NCBI RefSeq assembly: GCF_018596335.1
Contig: NZ_JAHEPS010000011.1
Location: forward strand, 1-64,000
DNA: 64,000 nucleotides
Source of the DNA: Shewanella jiangmenensis
GTDB taxonomy: Bacteria > Pseudomonadota > Gammaproteobacteria > Enterobacterales > Shewanellaceae
Direction of reading: 5' to 3'
The notes beneath the pieces are model-generated. The model had not been told where the DNA came from and searched no databases. It saw nothing but the letters and a program-made list of their open reading frames with translations. This document shows positions 53,500 to 63,322 of this stretch, in pieces; position 1 is the stretch's first letter; each line of letters begins with the position of its first letter. A program made the translations under genes and the position numbers.

Positions 53500-54364
53500 G
53501 CAATAACTCCATCAATCTTGATTTTACCCGTGGAGCGTCCTCGGCATAGGTTACCCCCAGCCATTCCCCTTGGGCGGTTTCTACCCGAACCTCTTGACCC
53601 CGGTCGATACAGGACTGCACCACGTGGGGAAGATAACATTCCTCCCGAGCAGAAGGCGATGCAAAAAGAAAGGATATTAACGCTTCTTTCACCTTGCTGA
53701 CAACGCTGTCATCAAATCCCCACAGGGTCATGGACACAGGCACAGCGGCGTCAAGCGGCAAACGCTCCCCTTCGAACAGGCCACAAAGCCCCTGCTCTGT
53801 TTGTGAAATCTCTGTGAATTCCTTAACTTGCTTTAAAAGCCCTGCCTCAACGGCGCAGATGCCACGATTAACGCCGCCATGCTCCGACAGGGTCGCCGCC
53901 AACGGATAGGCCACCATCAACCAGCCGCCGCGACCAAGGCCGCGGGCCATTTGGACAAACGCATCATCGCCGTAATAGTCATCGGCGGTGATCACTGCAA
54001 AGGGGCCAGCCAGTAAATCCCGGGCACAATAGAGTGCATGGGCCGTGCCCCAGGGCTTTTGCCTTCCTGCGAGCAGCGAAGGGATCGCCTCAGCCGCAAC
54101 CGGCAAATCATCCATGCACTGAAAGCAGTAATCGACCTGAAAATTTGCAGGCAGCCGCGCGAGCCTCGCCTTCATCTCCTGCTCGATTTCGGGGCGGATG
54201 ACCAGCACAGCGCGGGAAAATCCGGCCTTGATGGCGCTTTCAATTGAAAGCTCCAACATGGTTTCGCCATCGGGCCCGAGGGCTGCAAGCTGCTTATTGC
54301 CGCCGAAGCGACTGCCAAAACCGGCTGCGAGTATTACCAGAGTAAGGTCTGTCATAGGAGTCAA
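53492..54364 (-). CDS. Sugar-1-phosphate nucleotidyltransferase-like protein
   Basis: A 290-aa NTP-transferase. The signature is VILAAGFGSRFGGNKQL (~9-25), the Mg-binding region AVITADDYYGDDAF (~120), and a product-binding part KPWGTAHALYCARDL. There is no left-handed beta-helix domain, so it is not GlmU. Overlap with the NahK-like kinase gene indicates coupled synthesis: kinase makes the sugar 1-phosphate, this enzyme makes the NDP-sugar (inference). Confidence 0.87.
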   Translation of the reverse strand: MTPMTDLTLVILAAGFGSRFGGNKQLAALGPDGETMLELSIESAIKAGFSRAVLVIRPEIEQEMKARLARLPANFQVDYCFQCMDDLPVAAEAIPSLLAGRQKPWGTAHALYCARDLLAGPFAVITADDYYGDDAFVQMARGLGRGGWLMVAYPLAATLSEHGGVNRGICAVEAGLLKQVKEFTEISQTEQGLCGLFEGERLPLDAAVPVSMTLWGFDDSVVSKVKEALISFLFASPSAREECYLPHVVQSCIDRGQEVRVETAQGEWLGVTYAEDAPRVKSRLMELLRD

Positions 54365-54459
54365 TGCATAGGTGTCAATGTCAGGAGACCAACATCAGGG
54401 GCCAAAAGAACTGAGGCGAGAGTGTACGCCACCCTCGCCCCCTGCGGCCAGTGTCGATA

Positions 54460-56307
54460 TCAGGGTGTGAGCAGCGCCGCAAATCGGGCGTTGCTTTCAA
54501 TCACAGCCTGGCTGCCTTTGAGGCCAAAGGCCTGACCGCACAGCTGCACGTTTCCACGCAGCGCCAGGTCCTTCACTATCGCCTGGGTATCCAGCGGCGA
54601 GAAACGCGCCTCGCGCATGCCGTTTGCCGAGGTAACAGTAAGCGGACGATAGCGATTGCCGTTGTTAAAGAGTGCGGTAGCACAGTAACGGTCGCCCTCG
54701 CCGCTCGCCAGCGACCACAGGGTCGCAGCATCGGTGATTTGCCCTGACCAGCCAAGGATCAGCGCTTCCCCTTCAAGTTTCAGGGTTACCCCGGACTCCA
54801 GCGTTACGCTGCTTACCTGCACATCGGGTGTTTCAGTCTCTGCCACCTTGGGCGCCTCATCCGGCGCCTGGGATATCCGCAGTGTCAGCCAGCTGCCACC
54901 GGCAATCACCAGCGCGGCAGCGGCGCCGGAGAGGTAAAAGCGCCACCAGCGCTTGAGATGGAAATAAATCGCTTCCATCAGCACTTCGAGCGAACCTTCA
55001 CCGTTAAAGGCGTCACTCCAGGTGCGCTCTTTTACCGCTCCTGGCTGCGGCTCAGTCTCATCGCCGGCAAAGGGTTGCCAAGTGGGTTCATCCCGCTGCC
55101 CGTCTTTACCGCCCGAATACGCGTTACCGCCCGAATAAACTTCGTCATCGGCCTTCTTGCCGAAGGGCCACAAGCCCTTGACCTTGCTGACCATACCGCC
55201 GGCTGAGTCACGCAGTGACGGACGCGGCTCGTCGGTGCGCCGAACGCGCGGCTCGGCCACCAGCCCAAAATCGTCGTCTTTGGCAGACAGGAAGCGGCCA
55301 CCGGGCCCACCGTCGGCGGCCAGGCCCTGACTCTGGCTTTGAACCGGGCCCTGATCCCAGCGCTGATCTAAGCTCTGATCTAAGCCCTGGCCATAAACCA
55401 GCCCATCATAGTCATCGCGATGTTGGCGGCGAGCAGACTCCCTTGTTTCAGGGCGCCAGGGTTCGCGAGCCGCCTGATAGGCAGATGCCTGCGGCTTAAC
55501 ACGCTCATCTGAGTGAACATGCGCAGCCGATGCGCCATACCCGCGCCTGTCGTCGCTGTACTGAGAAGCTTCAGCATCGGCAGCGGCGTCGTCCGCATCA
55601 TGCCTTATTTGATCAAGCGCTTTTGCACCACGACGTTCCAAGTCACGGCCGTCAGGATAACCATCTTCGGCATTCGCATCACGGCGGTGGCTGGGCTGAT
55701 GCTGACTATCGTCTGCGCTTTCATCCCTGTCGTCATCGCGCTCATCCCAGTCGTCGTCGCGTTCAGCCTCGTCGCCCTCTGAAGCATACTCAGAATCTTC
55801 TGATTCACTTAGCACCGGCTCGCGCCGTGGCAGCACAGGCTCCTTTGCCGGCATTTTGGGATGCCAGAAGCCTTCGTCATACTCCTTCACCGGCCTTGAT
55901 GGCAGCACGGCCATCAGCAGGGTAACGGCAAGCCCCATGGCAAAGCACACCAGCGCAAAGGCCAGGTTCCAGCCAAAGGCAAGACACAGCAGCCACAGCG
56001 GCAAGGGCGCAAGCGCCGCCACCAGATAACCGCGGGGACGCACCGCATCGCGGCAGCGACGTTTAAGCGACAGCCCAAACACAGCGCCAAGCACCAGACC
56101 GGGAAGCCACAGCCAATGACCGGCACCAAAAAGAACGGCCAACAAGCCGGGGGCCGTGTAAGTCACCAATCCTATGGCACCGGTACGCCGACCGTTATCG
56201 AATCCATCCAAACTGAAAAAGCTGCCAAGCTTCAAGGTGAACCTCAAGAAATCAGTCGTTAATGCTCGCAGCCTATCCAAATTTTGCCCGATTGTCAGCG
56301 TTAACAC
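54460..56307 (-). CDS. Membrane protein with long disordered acidic region
   Basis: A 615-aa unrecognised protein. The N-terminal ~145 residues have about four hydrophobic segments (TYTAPGLLAVLFGAGHWLW, LAPLPLWLLCLAFGWNLAF). Residues ~150-440 are disordered, rich in Asp, Glu, Arg, Gln and Ser. Residue ~465 begins a single membrane helix (YLSGAAAALVIAGGSWLTL), followed by a ~130-aa domain with a CATALFNNGNRY segment, probably periplasmic. It is divergent from gmk. Function unknown. Confidence 0.8.
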   Translation of the reverse strand: MLTLTIGQNLDRLRALTTDFLRFTLKLGSFFSLDGFDNGRRTGAIGLVTYTAPGLLAVLFGAGHWLWLPGLVLGAVFGLSLKRRCRDAVRPRGYLVAALAPLPLWLLCLAFGWNLAFALVCFAMGLAVTLLMAVLPSRPVKEYDEGFWHPKMPAKEPVLPRREPVLSESEDSEYASEGDEAERDDDWDERDDDRDESADDSQHQPSHRRDANAEDGYPDGRDLERRGAKALDQIRHDADDAAADAEASQYSDDRRGYGASAAHVHSDERVKPQASAYQAAREPWRPETRESARRQHRDDYDGLVYGQGLDQSLDQRWDQGPVQSQSQGLAADGGPGGRFLSAKDDDFGLVAEPRVRRTDEPRPSLRDSAGGMVSKVKGLWPFGKKADDEVYSGGNAYSGGKDGQRDEPTWQPFAGDETEPQPGAVKERTWSDAFNGEGSLEVLMEAIYFHLKRWWRFYLSGAAAALVIAGGSWLTLRISQAPDEAPKVAETETPDVQVSSVTLESGVTLKLEGEALILGWSGQITDAATLWSLASGEGDRYCATALFNNGNRYRPLTVTSANGMREARFSPLDTQAIVKDLALRGNVQLCGQAFGLKGSQAVIESNARFAALLTP

Positions 56308-56410
56308 GCTGCAACTGGCGCAGATGCCAGCAGCAAGAATATAATAGTGGGCTAAATGTCCATTTCAGCTGGCCAAACTTAAGGGCTCAGCACAAGCGAA
56401 AGGCCCATCG

Positions 56411-57034
56411 ATGAGCAAGCGCGGAAACCTCTACATAGTGTCGGCACCGAGCGGCGCCGGTAAATCTTCTCTGATTTCAGCGCTGCTGAAAGATAAACCC
56501 GCCGACATGCAGGTGTCAGTGTCGCACACCACCCGCAACCCGCGTCCGGGCGAAGAAAACGGCGTGCATTATCACTTTGTCAGCGTCGACCAGTTTAAAG
56601 CGCTTATCGACCAGAACGCCTTTTTTGAATGGGCCGAGGTATTTGGCAACTTTTACGGCACCTCGCGGCTCACCGTGCAGGACACCCTGGAGCGCGGCAT
56701 CGACGTGTTTCTCGATATCGACTGGCAGGGCGCGCAGCAGGTGAAAAAACTGATGCCAGAGGCTCAGGGCATTTTTATTCTGCCCCCAAGTCGCGAGGAG
56801 CTGGAGCGCCGTCTGGTGGGTCGTGGTCAGGACAGCGCCGAAGTCATCGCCTCACGCATGGCACAGGCGGTGTCGGAAATGTCCCACTTCAATGAATATG
56901 AATATGTTATCGTGAACGATAATTTTGATGAAGCGCTCGCCGATCTTCGGGCTATCATCCGCGCCGGGCGCTTAACCTTAGCTGGTCAAGCCCGCACCCA
57001 CAGTGATATGCTTAAAGGTCTGTTGGCAGACTAA
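56411..57034 (+). CDS. gmk: Guanylate kinase
   Basis: A 207-aa enzyme that phosphorylates GMP to GDP. P-loop APSGAGKSSL (~12), GMP-binding region SHTTRNPRPGEENGVHYHFV (~38), and EWAEVFGNFYGT and FLDIDWQGAQQV are all present. Normal family length. It begins the core block gmk-rpoZ-spoT-ridA. Confidence 0.98.
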   Translation: MSKRGNLYIVSAPSGAGKSSLISALLKDKPADMQVSVSHTTRNPRPGEENGVHYHFVSVDQFKALIDQNAFFEWAEVFGNFYGTSRLTVQDTLERGIDVFLDIDWQGAQQVKKLMPEAQGIFILPPSREELERRLVGRGQDSAEVIASRMAQAVSEMSHFNEYEYVIVNDNFDEALADLRAIIRAGRLTLAGQARTHSDMLKGLLAD

Positions 57035-57110
57035 CTGCCTTAGTGTACACTTTTGCGTCATTTTTTCACTGGACCGGTGGTTAAGCCGGCTAATTTGGGA
57101 GTTCCGTTAC

Positions 57111-57389
57111 ATGGCTCGCGTAACTGTAGAAGACGCCGTTAAGCAGATCGGCAACCGTTTTGACATGATCCTGGTTGCGGCCCGCCGCGCCCGTCAAATT
57201 GCCGTTCAGGGCAAAGACCCCATGGTGGAAGAGCAAAATGACAAGCCAACCGTTATCGCCCTGCGCGAAATCGAGAAAGGCCTGGTGAATTCCAGCACTC
57301 TGGATGCCGATGAGCGTCAGAGCGTGCGTGAGCGCGAAGCCGCTGAAATCGCCGCCGTTGCTGCTATCGCAGAAGGTCGCTCACTGTAA
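57111..57389 (+). CDS. rpoZ: RNA polymerase omega subunit
   Basis: A 92-aa protein starting MARVTVEDAVKQIGNRFDMI, with ARRARQIAVQGKDPMV, matching the omega subunit that assists beta' folding and is part of a ppGpp site. The ATG at 57111 is chosen by family N-terminus; upstream in-frame codons do not match. It lies 18 bp before spoT, the conserved gammaproteobacterial order. Confidence 0.98.
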   Translation: MARVTVEDAVKQIGNRFDMILVAARRARQIAVQGKDPMVEEQNDKPTVIALREIEKGLVNSSTLDADERQSVREREAAEIAAVAAIAEGRSL

Positions 57390-57407
57390 TATCCGGAGGT
57401 ATGCCAC

Positions 57408-59507
57408 TTGTATCTGTTTGAAGGTCTTAAGGAATCAGCTTCCGCTTACCTCGACAGCGGCCAAGTGGCATTACTCAAACAGGCTTATCAGGTTGCCCGC
57501 GATGCCCATGAAGGGCAGATGCGCACCAGTGGTGAACCCTATATCACCCATCCGGTGGCGGTAGCCAAGATTTTGGCCGACATGCGTCTCGATCACGAGA
57601 CCCTGATGGCCGCCCTGCTGCACGACACCATTGAAGACACCCAGGTCACCAAAGACGATTTAACCGAGCTGTTTGGCAGTTCGGTGGCGGATTTGGTTGA
57701 GGGTGTCTCCAAGCTCGACAAGCTCAAATTCCGCGACAAAAAAGAAGCCCAGGCGGAAAACTTCCGCAAAATGATGATGGCCATGACCCAGGATATCCGG
57801 GTTATTCTCATCAAGCTGGCTGACCGCACCCACAATATGCGCACCCTCGGCGCCCTGCGCCCCGACAAACGTCGCCGCATCGCCCGCGAAACCCTGGAAA
57901 TTTACGCCCCCATCGCCAACCGTCTGGGTATTCACAATATCAAGACTGAGCTGGAAGATTTGGGTTTTCAGGCCTATTACCCGATGCGCTACCGGGTGCT
58001 CAAAGAAGTGGTCAAGGCCGCGCGCGGCAATCGCAAAGAGCTTATCGCCAATATCGAATCCGCCATCGAGGCCAGACTCGATGAAACCGGTATTCCCGGC
58101 AAGGTCAAAGGCCGCGAAAAGAACCTCTATTCCATCTACAACAAGATGCGCGGCAAAGAGCTGCAATTCCAGGAAGTGATGGATATCTATGCCTTTCGCG
58201 TTATCGTCGACTGCATAGACACCTGCTATCGGGTGCTTGGCGCCATGCATGGCCTGTACAAGCCCCGCCCCGGCCGCTTTAAAGATTACATCGCCATTCC
58301 CAAAGCCAACGGTTATCAGTCGCTGCACACCTCGCTGTTTGGCCCCCACGGGGTGCCGGTCGAGGTGCAGATCCGTACCGAAGACATGGATCAGATGGCC
58401 GACAAAGGGGTTGCGGCCCACTGGGTATACAAAGGTGGCAGCGAAACACCGGGCACCACCACCCAAGTGCGCGCCCGCAAGTGGATGCAAAGCCTGCTTG
58501 AGCTGCAGCAAAGCGCCAGCTCCTCGTTCGAATTCGTTGAAAACGTTAAGACCGAGCTCTTCCCCGACGAAATTTACGTGTTTACCCCCGAAGGGCGCAT
58601 TCTCGAGTTGCCGGTGGGCGCCACCGCGGTGGACTTCGCCTACGAAGTGCATACCGACGTGGGCAACACCTGCGTGGGCGCACGGGTAAACCGTCAGGCT
58701 TATCCGCTCAGCCAACCGCTGATTTCCGGCCAGACTGTAGAAATTATTACGGCTAAAGGCGCCAAGCCCAATGCCGCCTGGCTCAACTTTGTGGTCACCG
58801 GCAAAGCCCGCGCCAAAATCCGTCAGGTGCTGAAGAATCTCAAGCAGGATGAAGCCATTGCTCTGGGCCGTCGTCTGCTCAATCACGCCCTTGGCGATGT
58901 GCGCCTCGATGACATCAGCAAAGAGCAGCTCGACAAGGTCATAGTTGAAACCAAGCACAAGGATTTGAACCACCTGCTGACCGACATCGGCCTTGGCAAT
59001 GCCATGAGCATAGTCATAGCCCAGCGTCTGCTTGGCGACACAGTGCCCGAGAGCCGTGGCGAGTCAAATCTGATGCCAATCCGCGGCGCCGAAGGCATGC
59101 TGGTATCATTTGCCAAGTGCTGCCACCCTATCCCCGGCGATGCGGTGATTGCCCACGTGAGTCCGGGCAAGGGTCTGGTGGTGCACATGGAAAACTGCGC
59201 CAATATCCGTGGGTATCAGGGCGAGCCGGACAAATACATTCCGGTGCAGTGGGACAAGGTCGACGGCGTCGAGTATCAGGCCAATCTGCGGGTGGAAATT
59301 GTTAACCATCAGGGCGCACTGGCCAAGATCACCTCGATCATCGCCAGCGAAGGCTCCAACATTCATAACCTCAGTACCGAGGAGCGCGACGGTCGGGTGT
59401 ACCTGATCAACCTGCGCATTTCGGTACGCGATCGTATCCACCTGGCCAACGTGATGCGCCGCATCAGGGTACTGCCCGAAGTGCTGCGCACCTCCCGTAA
59501 CCGTTGA
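57408..59507 (+). CDS. spoT: Bifunctional (p)ppGpp synthetase/hydrolase SpoT
   Basis: A 699-aa protein. The HD hydrolase domain has ALLHDTIEDT and LADRTHNMRTLG; the synthetase domain has GREKNLYSIYNKM, YAFRVIV and AIPKANGYQSLHT; TGS (DEIYVFTPEGRILELP), helical/CC and ACT (NIHNLSTEERDGRVYL) domains follow. The start is TTG, with GGAGG 13 bases upstream, and MYLFEGLKESA matches the E. coli SpoT N-terminus, which also uses TTG. It controls the stringent response. Confidence 0.98.
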   Translation: MYLFEGLKESASAYLDSGQVALLKQAYQVARDAHEGQMRTSGEPYITHPVAVAKILADMRLDHETLMAALLHDTIEDTQVTKDDLTELFGSSVADLVEGVSKLDKLKFRDKKEAQAENFRKMMMAMTQDIRVILIKLADRTHNMRTLGALRPDKRRRIARETLEIYAPIANRLGIHNIKTELEDLGFQAYYPMRYRVLKEVVKAARGNRKELIANIESAIEARLDETGIPGKVKGREKNLYSIYNKMRGKELQFQEVMDIYAFRVIVDCIDTCYRVLGAMHGLYKPRPGRFKDYIAIPKANGYQSLHTSLFGPHGVPVEVQIRTEDMDQMADKGVAAHWVYKGGSETPGTTTQVRARKWMQSLLELQQSASSSFEFVENVKTELFPDEIYVFTPEGRILELPVGATAVDFAYEVHTDVGNTCVGARVNRQAYPLSQPLISGQTVEIITAKGAKPNAAWLNFVVTGKARAKIRQVLKNLKQDEAIALGRRLLNHALGDVRLDDISKEQLDKVIVETKHKDLNHLLTDIGLGNAMSIVIAQRLLGDTVPESRGESNLMPIRGAEGMLVSFAKCCHPIPGDAVIAHVSPGKGLVVHMENCANIRGYQGEPDKYIPVQWDKVDGVEYQANLRVEIVNHQGALAKITSIIASEGSNIHNLSTEERDGRVYLINLRISVRDRIHLANVMRRIRVLPEVLRTSRNR

Positions 59508-59542
59508 TGGCCGGCAAACGCTAATTCAAAGGAAGCACCACC

Positions 59543-59926
59543 ATGGCAGAAAAAATCATCATCGCCACCGACAAAGCCCCCGCCGCCATCGGCACCTATT
59601 CACAGGCAGTGAAAGTAGGCTCAACCGTGTATCTTTCAGGCCAGATCCCGCTGGATCCGGTCAGCATGACCCTGGTTGGTGATGACTTTGAAGCCCAGAC
59701 TGTGCAGGTATTTGAAAACCTCAAGGCCGTGTGCGAAGCCGCCGGCGGCAGCTTTGCCGACATAGTCAAACTGAACATCTTCCTCACCGACCTGTCGAAC
59801 TTTGCCAAGGTCAACGAGATCATGGGTCGCTACTTCAGCCAGCCATACCCAGCACGCGCCGCCATCGGCGTAAAAGAGCTGCCACGTGGCTCGCAGGTTG
59901 AAATGGACGGCGTGATGGAGCTGTAA
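59543..59926 (+). CDS. ridA: RidA family 2-iminobutanoate deaminase
   Basis: A 127-aa YjgF/YER057c/UK114 protein: IGTYSQAVKVGSTVYLSGQIPLDP, FENLKAVCEAAGGSF, KLNIFLTDL and RAAIGVKELPRGSQVEM with the substrate-binding Arg and Glu. RidA removes reactive enamine/imine intermediates. It follows spoT in the conserved order and is ended by a terminator. Confidence 0.97.
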   Translation: MAEKIIIATDKAPAAIGTYSQAVKVGSTVYLSGQIPLDPVSMTLVGDDFEAQTVQVFENLKAVCEAAGGSFADIVKLNIFLTDLSNFAKVNEIMGRYFSQPYPARAAIGVKELPRGSQVEMDGVMEL

Positions 59927-59943
59927 GTCCATCACCCCATCTT

Positions 59944-59965
59944 AAAGGCGCTGCGGCGCCTTTTT
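59944..59965 (+). terminator. Terminator after ridA
   Basis: Arms AAAGGCGC / GCGCCTTT with a 4-base loop and a T5 tail, 18 bp after the stop. It ends the gmk-rpoZ-spoT-ridA block. Confidence 0.88.
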
Positions 59966-60156
59966 GCATTTTTGCGCCCTCGCCCACCAGCAGCTCTGGC
60001 GGCAAAGCCAAGACCAAAAGCCAAATACAATCCAGCAACATCTGACCACAGCTAAATCATTTGCCGGGTGTCGCAAAAGCCGACATACTGGCTATCAAAC
60101 ACGCGTTTGAACCCGCTCAGACGTAAAAAATCAGAACAAACAAGATGGAAGTAGCC

Positions 60157-61812
60157 ATGCAATCCACATTCAAGACGCCTGTCGAGATGCTTAATCACTG
60201 GGTCGACACTCAGGGTGACAAAATCTATTTGCGCCAGCCGGTGAATGGCCAATACCGCGATTTCAGCTGGCGGGACGTAAAACGCAAAATGGAGCAACTG
60301 GCGGGCTCGCTGCGCCATCTTGGTCTCAGCCCCGGTGACAAGGTCGCGATCCTGTCAAAGAACTGTGCCGAGTGGTTTATTACCGACCTGGCGCTGATGC
60401 ATGGCGGCTATATCAGCGTGCCGATTTATCCTACGGCCAATGCCGACACTATCCGCTATGTGCTTGAGCACAGCGGCGCCAAAGCCATTTTTATCGGTAA
60501 GCTGGATCACTGGGCCGATCAGGAAGCGGGCGTAGGCGGCAGCATACTGCGCATGGCCTTCCCCTACGACACCATGCCAACCCAATACGGCTGGGAGCAA
60601 CTGCTCAGTATGGGTCAGCCGCTCACCGAGGCGCGCACGCCCCAGGCCGACGATATCATGACCCTGATTTACACCTCAGGCTCCACCGGCAATCCCAAGG
60701 GCGCAATCCAAACCTTCGGCAGCTACGGCTGGACCTGCGGCGCCGTGGTGCGCGATTTGAAAACCGATGGTGAAGACCGCCTGCTGTCTTACCTGCCGCT
60801 CGCCCACATCACCGAGCGGGTCGCCATCGAAGGCTCCTCTTTCTATTCCGGCAGCACGGTTGCCTTTGTCGAAAGCCTGGATACCTTCGTCGCCGACGTG
60901 CAGCGCATGCGCCCAACGGTATTCTTCTCGGTGCCAAGACTCTGGACCCTGTTCCAGAAAAACATCATCGACAAGGTGGGTTACGACAAGCTTAACTTCC
61001 TGCTCAAGCTGCCGCTTATCAGCTATTTGGTTAAGCGCAAGATCCACAAGGGATTAGGCCTTGATAAGTGCCGCCTGCTGGGTTCAGGTTCGGCACCTAT
61101 CCCGCCGGCGCTGCTGCGCTGGTACCACAGCATTGGGCTTAACATTTGCGAAGCCTGGGGCATGACCGAAAACTGCGCCTACTCCATCATCAATCATCCG
61201 TTTGATGCCAGCAAAATCGGTACTGTAGGCAAGCCCATCGTTGGCTGCCAGGTGCGCCGCGGTGAAGATGGCGAGCTGCTGGTAAAGAGCCCCGGCCTGA
61301 TGAGTGGTTACTATCTGCAGGATGAAGCCACCGCCGCCGCCTTCGATGAAGATGGCTTCTTCCACACCGGTGATTTGTGCTCCATCGACGCCGATGGCTG
61401 TATCAGCATCACAGGCCGGGTGAAAGACAACTTCAAGACTTCCAAGGGCAAGTATGTGGCGCCTGTGCCCATCGAGCGCAAGCTCGCCCAGGATCCACAC
61501 CTTGAGCTGATTTGCGTAATTGGCTCGGGCCTGCCGCACCCGATCGCGCTGGTGCAGCTGTCGGCTGGTGCCACGTTGCAGGCCCGCGCCGAAGTGCGCG
61601 CCTCCATCAAGGCCACCCTCGATGCCATCAACCCCAACCTCGAATCCCACGAAACCGTGGATGCCGTGGTGGTGGTGACTGAGCCCTGGACCATCGAGAA
61701 CGATGTGTTGACCCCGACCCTGAAGATTAAACGTCACGTGCTGGAAGCCCGCTTCAGTGCCAAGGTCGATGGCCAGCGGGGCGCCAAAGTAGTGTGGGAA
61801 GACGAAATCTGA
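60157..61812 (+). CDS. Long-chain fatty acyl-CoA ligase (AMP-forming)
   Basis: A 551-aa ANL-superfamily enzyme. The P-loop is LIYTSGSTGNPKG, the A5 region EAWGMTENCAYS, the A7 region FFHTGDLCSIDADGC and the A8 hinge ITGRVKDNFKTSKGKYVAP. It activates fatty acids as acyl-AMP then acyl-CoA, like the FadD15 group. The ATG at 60157 has GGAAG upstream; an ATG at 60145 is in frame but less supported. It stands alone between two terminators. Confidence 0.9.
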   Translation: MQSTFKTPVEMLNHWVDTQGDKIYLRQPVNGQYRDFSWRDVKRKMEQLAGSLRHLGLSPGDKVAILSKNCAEWFITDLALMHGGYISVPIYPTANADTIRYVLEHSGAKAIFIGKLDHWADQEAGVGGSILRMAFPYDTMPTQYGWEQLLSMGQPLTEARTPQADDIMTLIYTSGSTGNPKGAIQTFGSYGWTCGAVVRDLKTDGEDRLLSYLPLAHITERVAIEGSSFYSGSTVAFVESLDTFVADVQRMRPTVFFSVPRLWTLFQKNIIDKVGYDKLNFLLKLPLISYLVKRKIHKGLGLDKCRLLGSGSAPIPPALLRWYHSIGLNICEAWGMTENCAYSIINHPFDASKIGTVGKPIVGCQVRRGEDGELLVKSPGLMSGYYLQDEATAAAFDEDGFFHTGDLCSIDADGCISITGRVKDNFKTSKGKYVAPVPIERKLAQDPHLELICVIGSGLPHPIALVQLSAGATLQARAEVRASIKATLDAINPNLESHETVDAVVVVTEPWTIENDVLTPTLKIKRHVLEARFSAKVDGQRGAKVVWEDEI

Positions 61813-61849
61813 GCCCGCGCGCCAGATAAAAGCACCCGCCCATAAAGTC

Positions 61850-61877
61850 AAAAAGCTCGCCAATCGGCGAGCTTTTT
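61850..61877. terminator. Bidirectional terminator between acyl-CoA ligase and argH
   Basis: Perfect 12-bp arms AAAAAGCTCGCC / GGCGAGCTTTTT with a 4-base loop, with T-runs in both directions, between convergent genes. Confidence 0.9.
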
Positions 61878-61894
61878 CGTTAGCAAATCGGCAA

Positions 61895-63265
61895 TCAGTA
61901 CTGGGCTTGTTTAGCCGCCAGCGCCGACTGCACCTGCTTGATGGCGGTGCCGCCGAGCACGTCGCGCTTGGCAAGACACTGCTCGAGACTGAGGTGCGGA
62001 TACACATCTTCACCAATCACCGCCGAGAAGGCCTGCAGGCTCTCAATCGGCAAGGCCTCCAGCGCCACGCCCTTGGCGATGGCGTGCAGTACGACTTCAC
62101 CCACTATATGGTGCGCCTCGCGAAACGGAATGCCCTTGGCCACCAGATAATCGGCAAGCTCGGTGGCGTTGGCATAACCCTGCTCGGCCGCCTGACGGGT
62201 ATTGGCGCGGTTAACCTTCACGCCTTCCAGCACCAGCGCCGCCATATCAAGACAAATGCCCCAGCTGTCGACGGTATCAAACAGGCCTTCTTTGTCTTCC
62301 TGCATGTCCTTGTTGTACGCCAGCGGCAGCGCCTTCATGGTGGTGAGAATGCCGACCAGATTGCCGTACACCCGGCCACTCTTGCCACGGATAAGCTCGA
62401 GTGCATCGGGGTTTTTCTTTTGCGGCATCAGCGATGAACCAGAGGTGACATTATCGGCAAGCTCGATAAAGGCCGCTTCGCCGGTATTGAAAAAAATCAT
62501 GTCTTCCGCCATCCGCGACAGGTGCATCATAGACACAGCCGCAGCGGCGCACAGCTCCACCACATGGTCGCGATCGGATACCGCATCGAGGCTGTTGAGG
62601 GTTGGCCTGGCAAAGCCCAGCGCCGCAGCCAGTGCATGACGGTCGATGGCATAGGCAGTGCCGGCAAGGGCGCCCGAGCCCAGCGGACAGGTGTTGAGGC
62701 GCGCGGTGGCGTCAGTGAGGCGCGATAAGTCACGCTCAAGCATCTCCACATAGGCAAGACACCAATGTCCAAAGGTTACCGGCTGCGCCCGCTGCAGATG
62801 GGTGTAGCCCGGCATCACCGCGTCCAGCTCACGCCCGGCAAGGGCCAGCAGCGCGCCAATCACGGCCTTGAGTTTGGTCTCAATCACGCTGGCGCTGGCC
62901 TTACACCAGAGCTTGAGATCGGTCGCCACCTGATCGTTGCGGGAGCGGCCGGTATGGAGCTTTTTGCCGAGATCGCCCACTTTTTCAATCAGTTTGCTTT
63001 CAACAAAACTGTGAATGTCCTCGGCGCCGCTGCCGATGATGGCCGCTTCGTCTTCGCCGACCTCAAGCAGTAATTCACTCAGCGCCGCCTTAAGGCGACT
63101 GCACTCATCGGCATTCAGCACACCCACGCTGGCGATAGCATCGGCCCAGGCGATGGAACCCTCTACATCCTGCACAAACAGGCGGTAATCCACCGGCAAA
63201 GAGTCGTTGAAGAGTTGGAACAGGGCACTGGCCTGCCCCTGAAATCTGCCGCCCCACAAGGCCAT
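61895..63265 (-). CDS. argH: Argininosuccinate lyase
   Basis: A 456-aa fumarase-superfamily enzyme: MALWGGRFQGQ, HTGRSRNDQVATDL, TPGYTHLQRAQP-type segment (MPGYTHLQRAQPVTFGHW) and the signature GSSLMPQKKNPD with the catalytic Ser loop. It splits argininosuccinate to arginine and fumarate, the last step of arginine synthesis. It lies 94 bp after argG, with a hairpin between. Confidence 0.98.
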   Translation of the reverse strand: MALWGGRFQGQASALFQLFNDSLPVDYRLFVQDVEGSIAWADAIASVGVLNADECSRLKAALSELLLEVGEDEAAIIGSGAEDIHSFVESKLIEKVGDLGKKLHTGRSRNDQVATDLKLWCKASASVIETKLKAVIGALLALAGRELDAVMPGYTHLQRAQPVTFGHWCLAYVEMLERDLSRLTDATARLNTCPLGSGALAGTAYAIDRHALAAALGFARPTLNSLDAVSDRDHVVELCAAAAVSMMHLSRMAEDMIFFNTGEAAFIELADNVTSGSSLMPQKKNPDALELIRGKSGRVYGNLVGILTTMKALPLAYNKDMQEDKEGLFDTVDSWGICLDMAALVLEGVKVNRANTRQAAEQGYANATELADYLVAKGIPFREAHHIVGEVVLHAIAKGVALEALPIESLQAFSAVIGEDVYPHLSLEQCLAKRDVLGGTAIKQVQSALAAKQAQY

Positions 63266-63322
63266 CGCGATTCTCCTTATGCCCGGGTTTGCCCCAAAGC
63301 TAACTTAAACTTTGTAAAATCA

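Noticed and set aside
57660..58973. 437-codon open frame antisense to spoT
   Set aside because: High-GC codon shadow of a well-identified gene; the sequence has no domain pattern.
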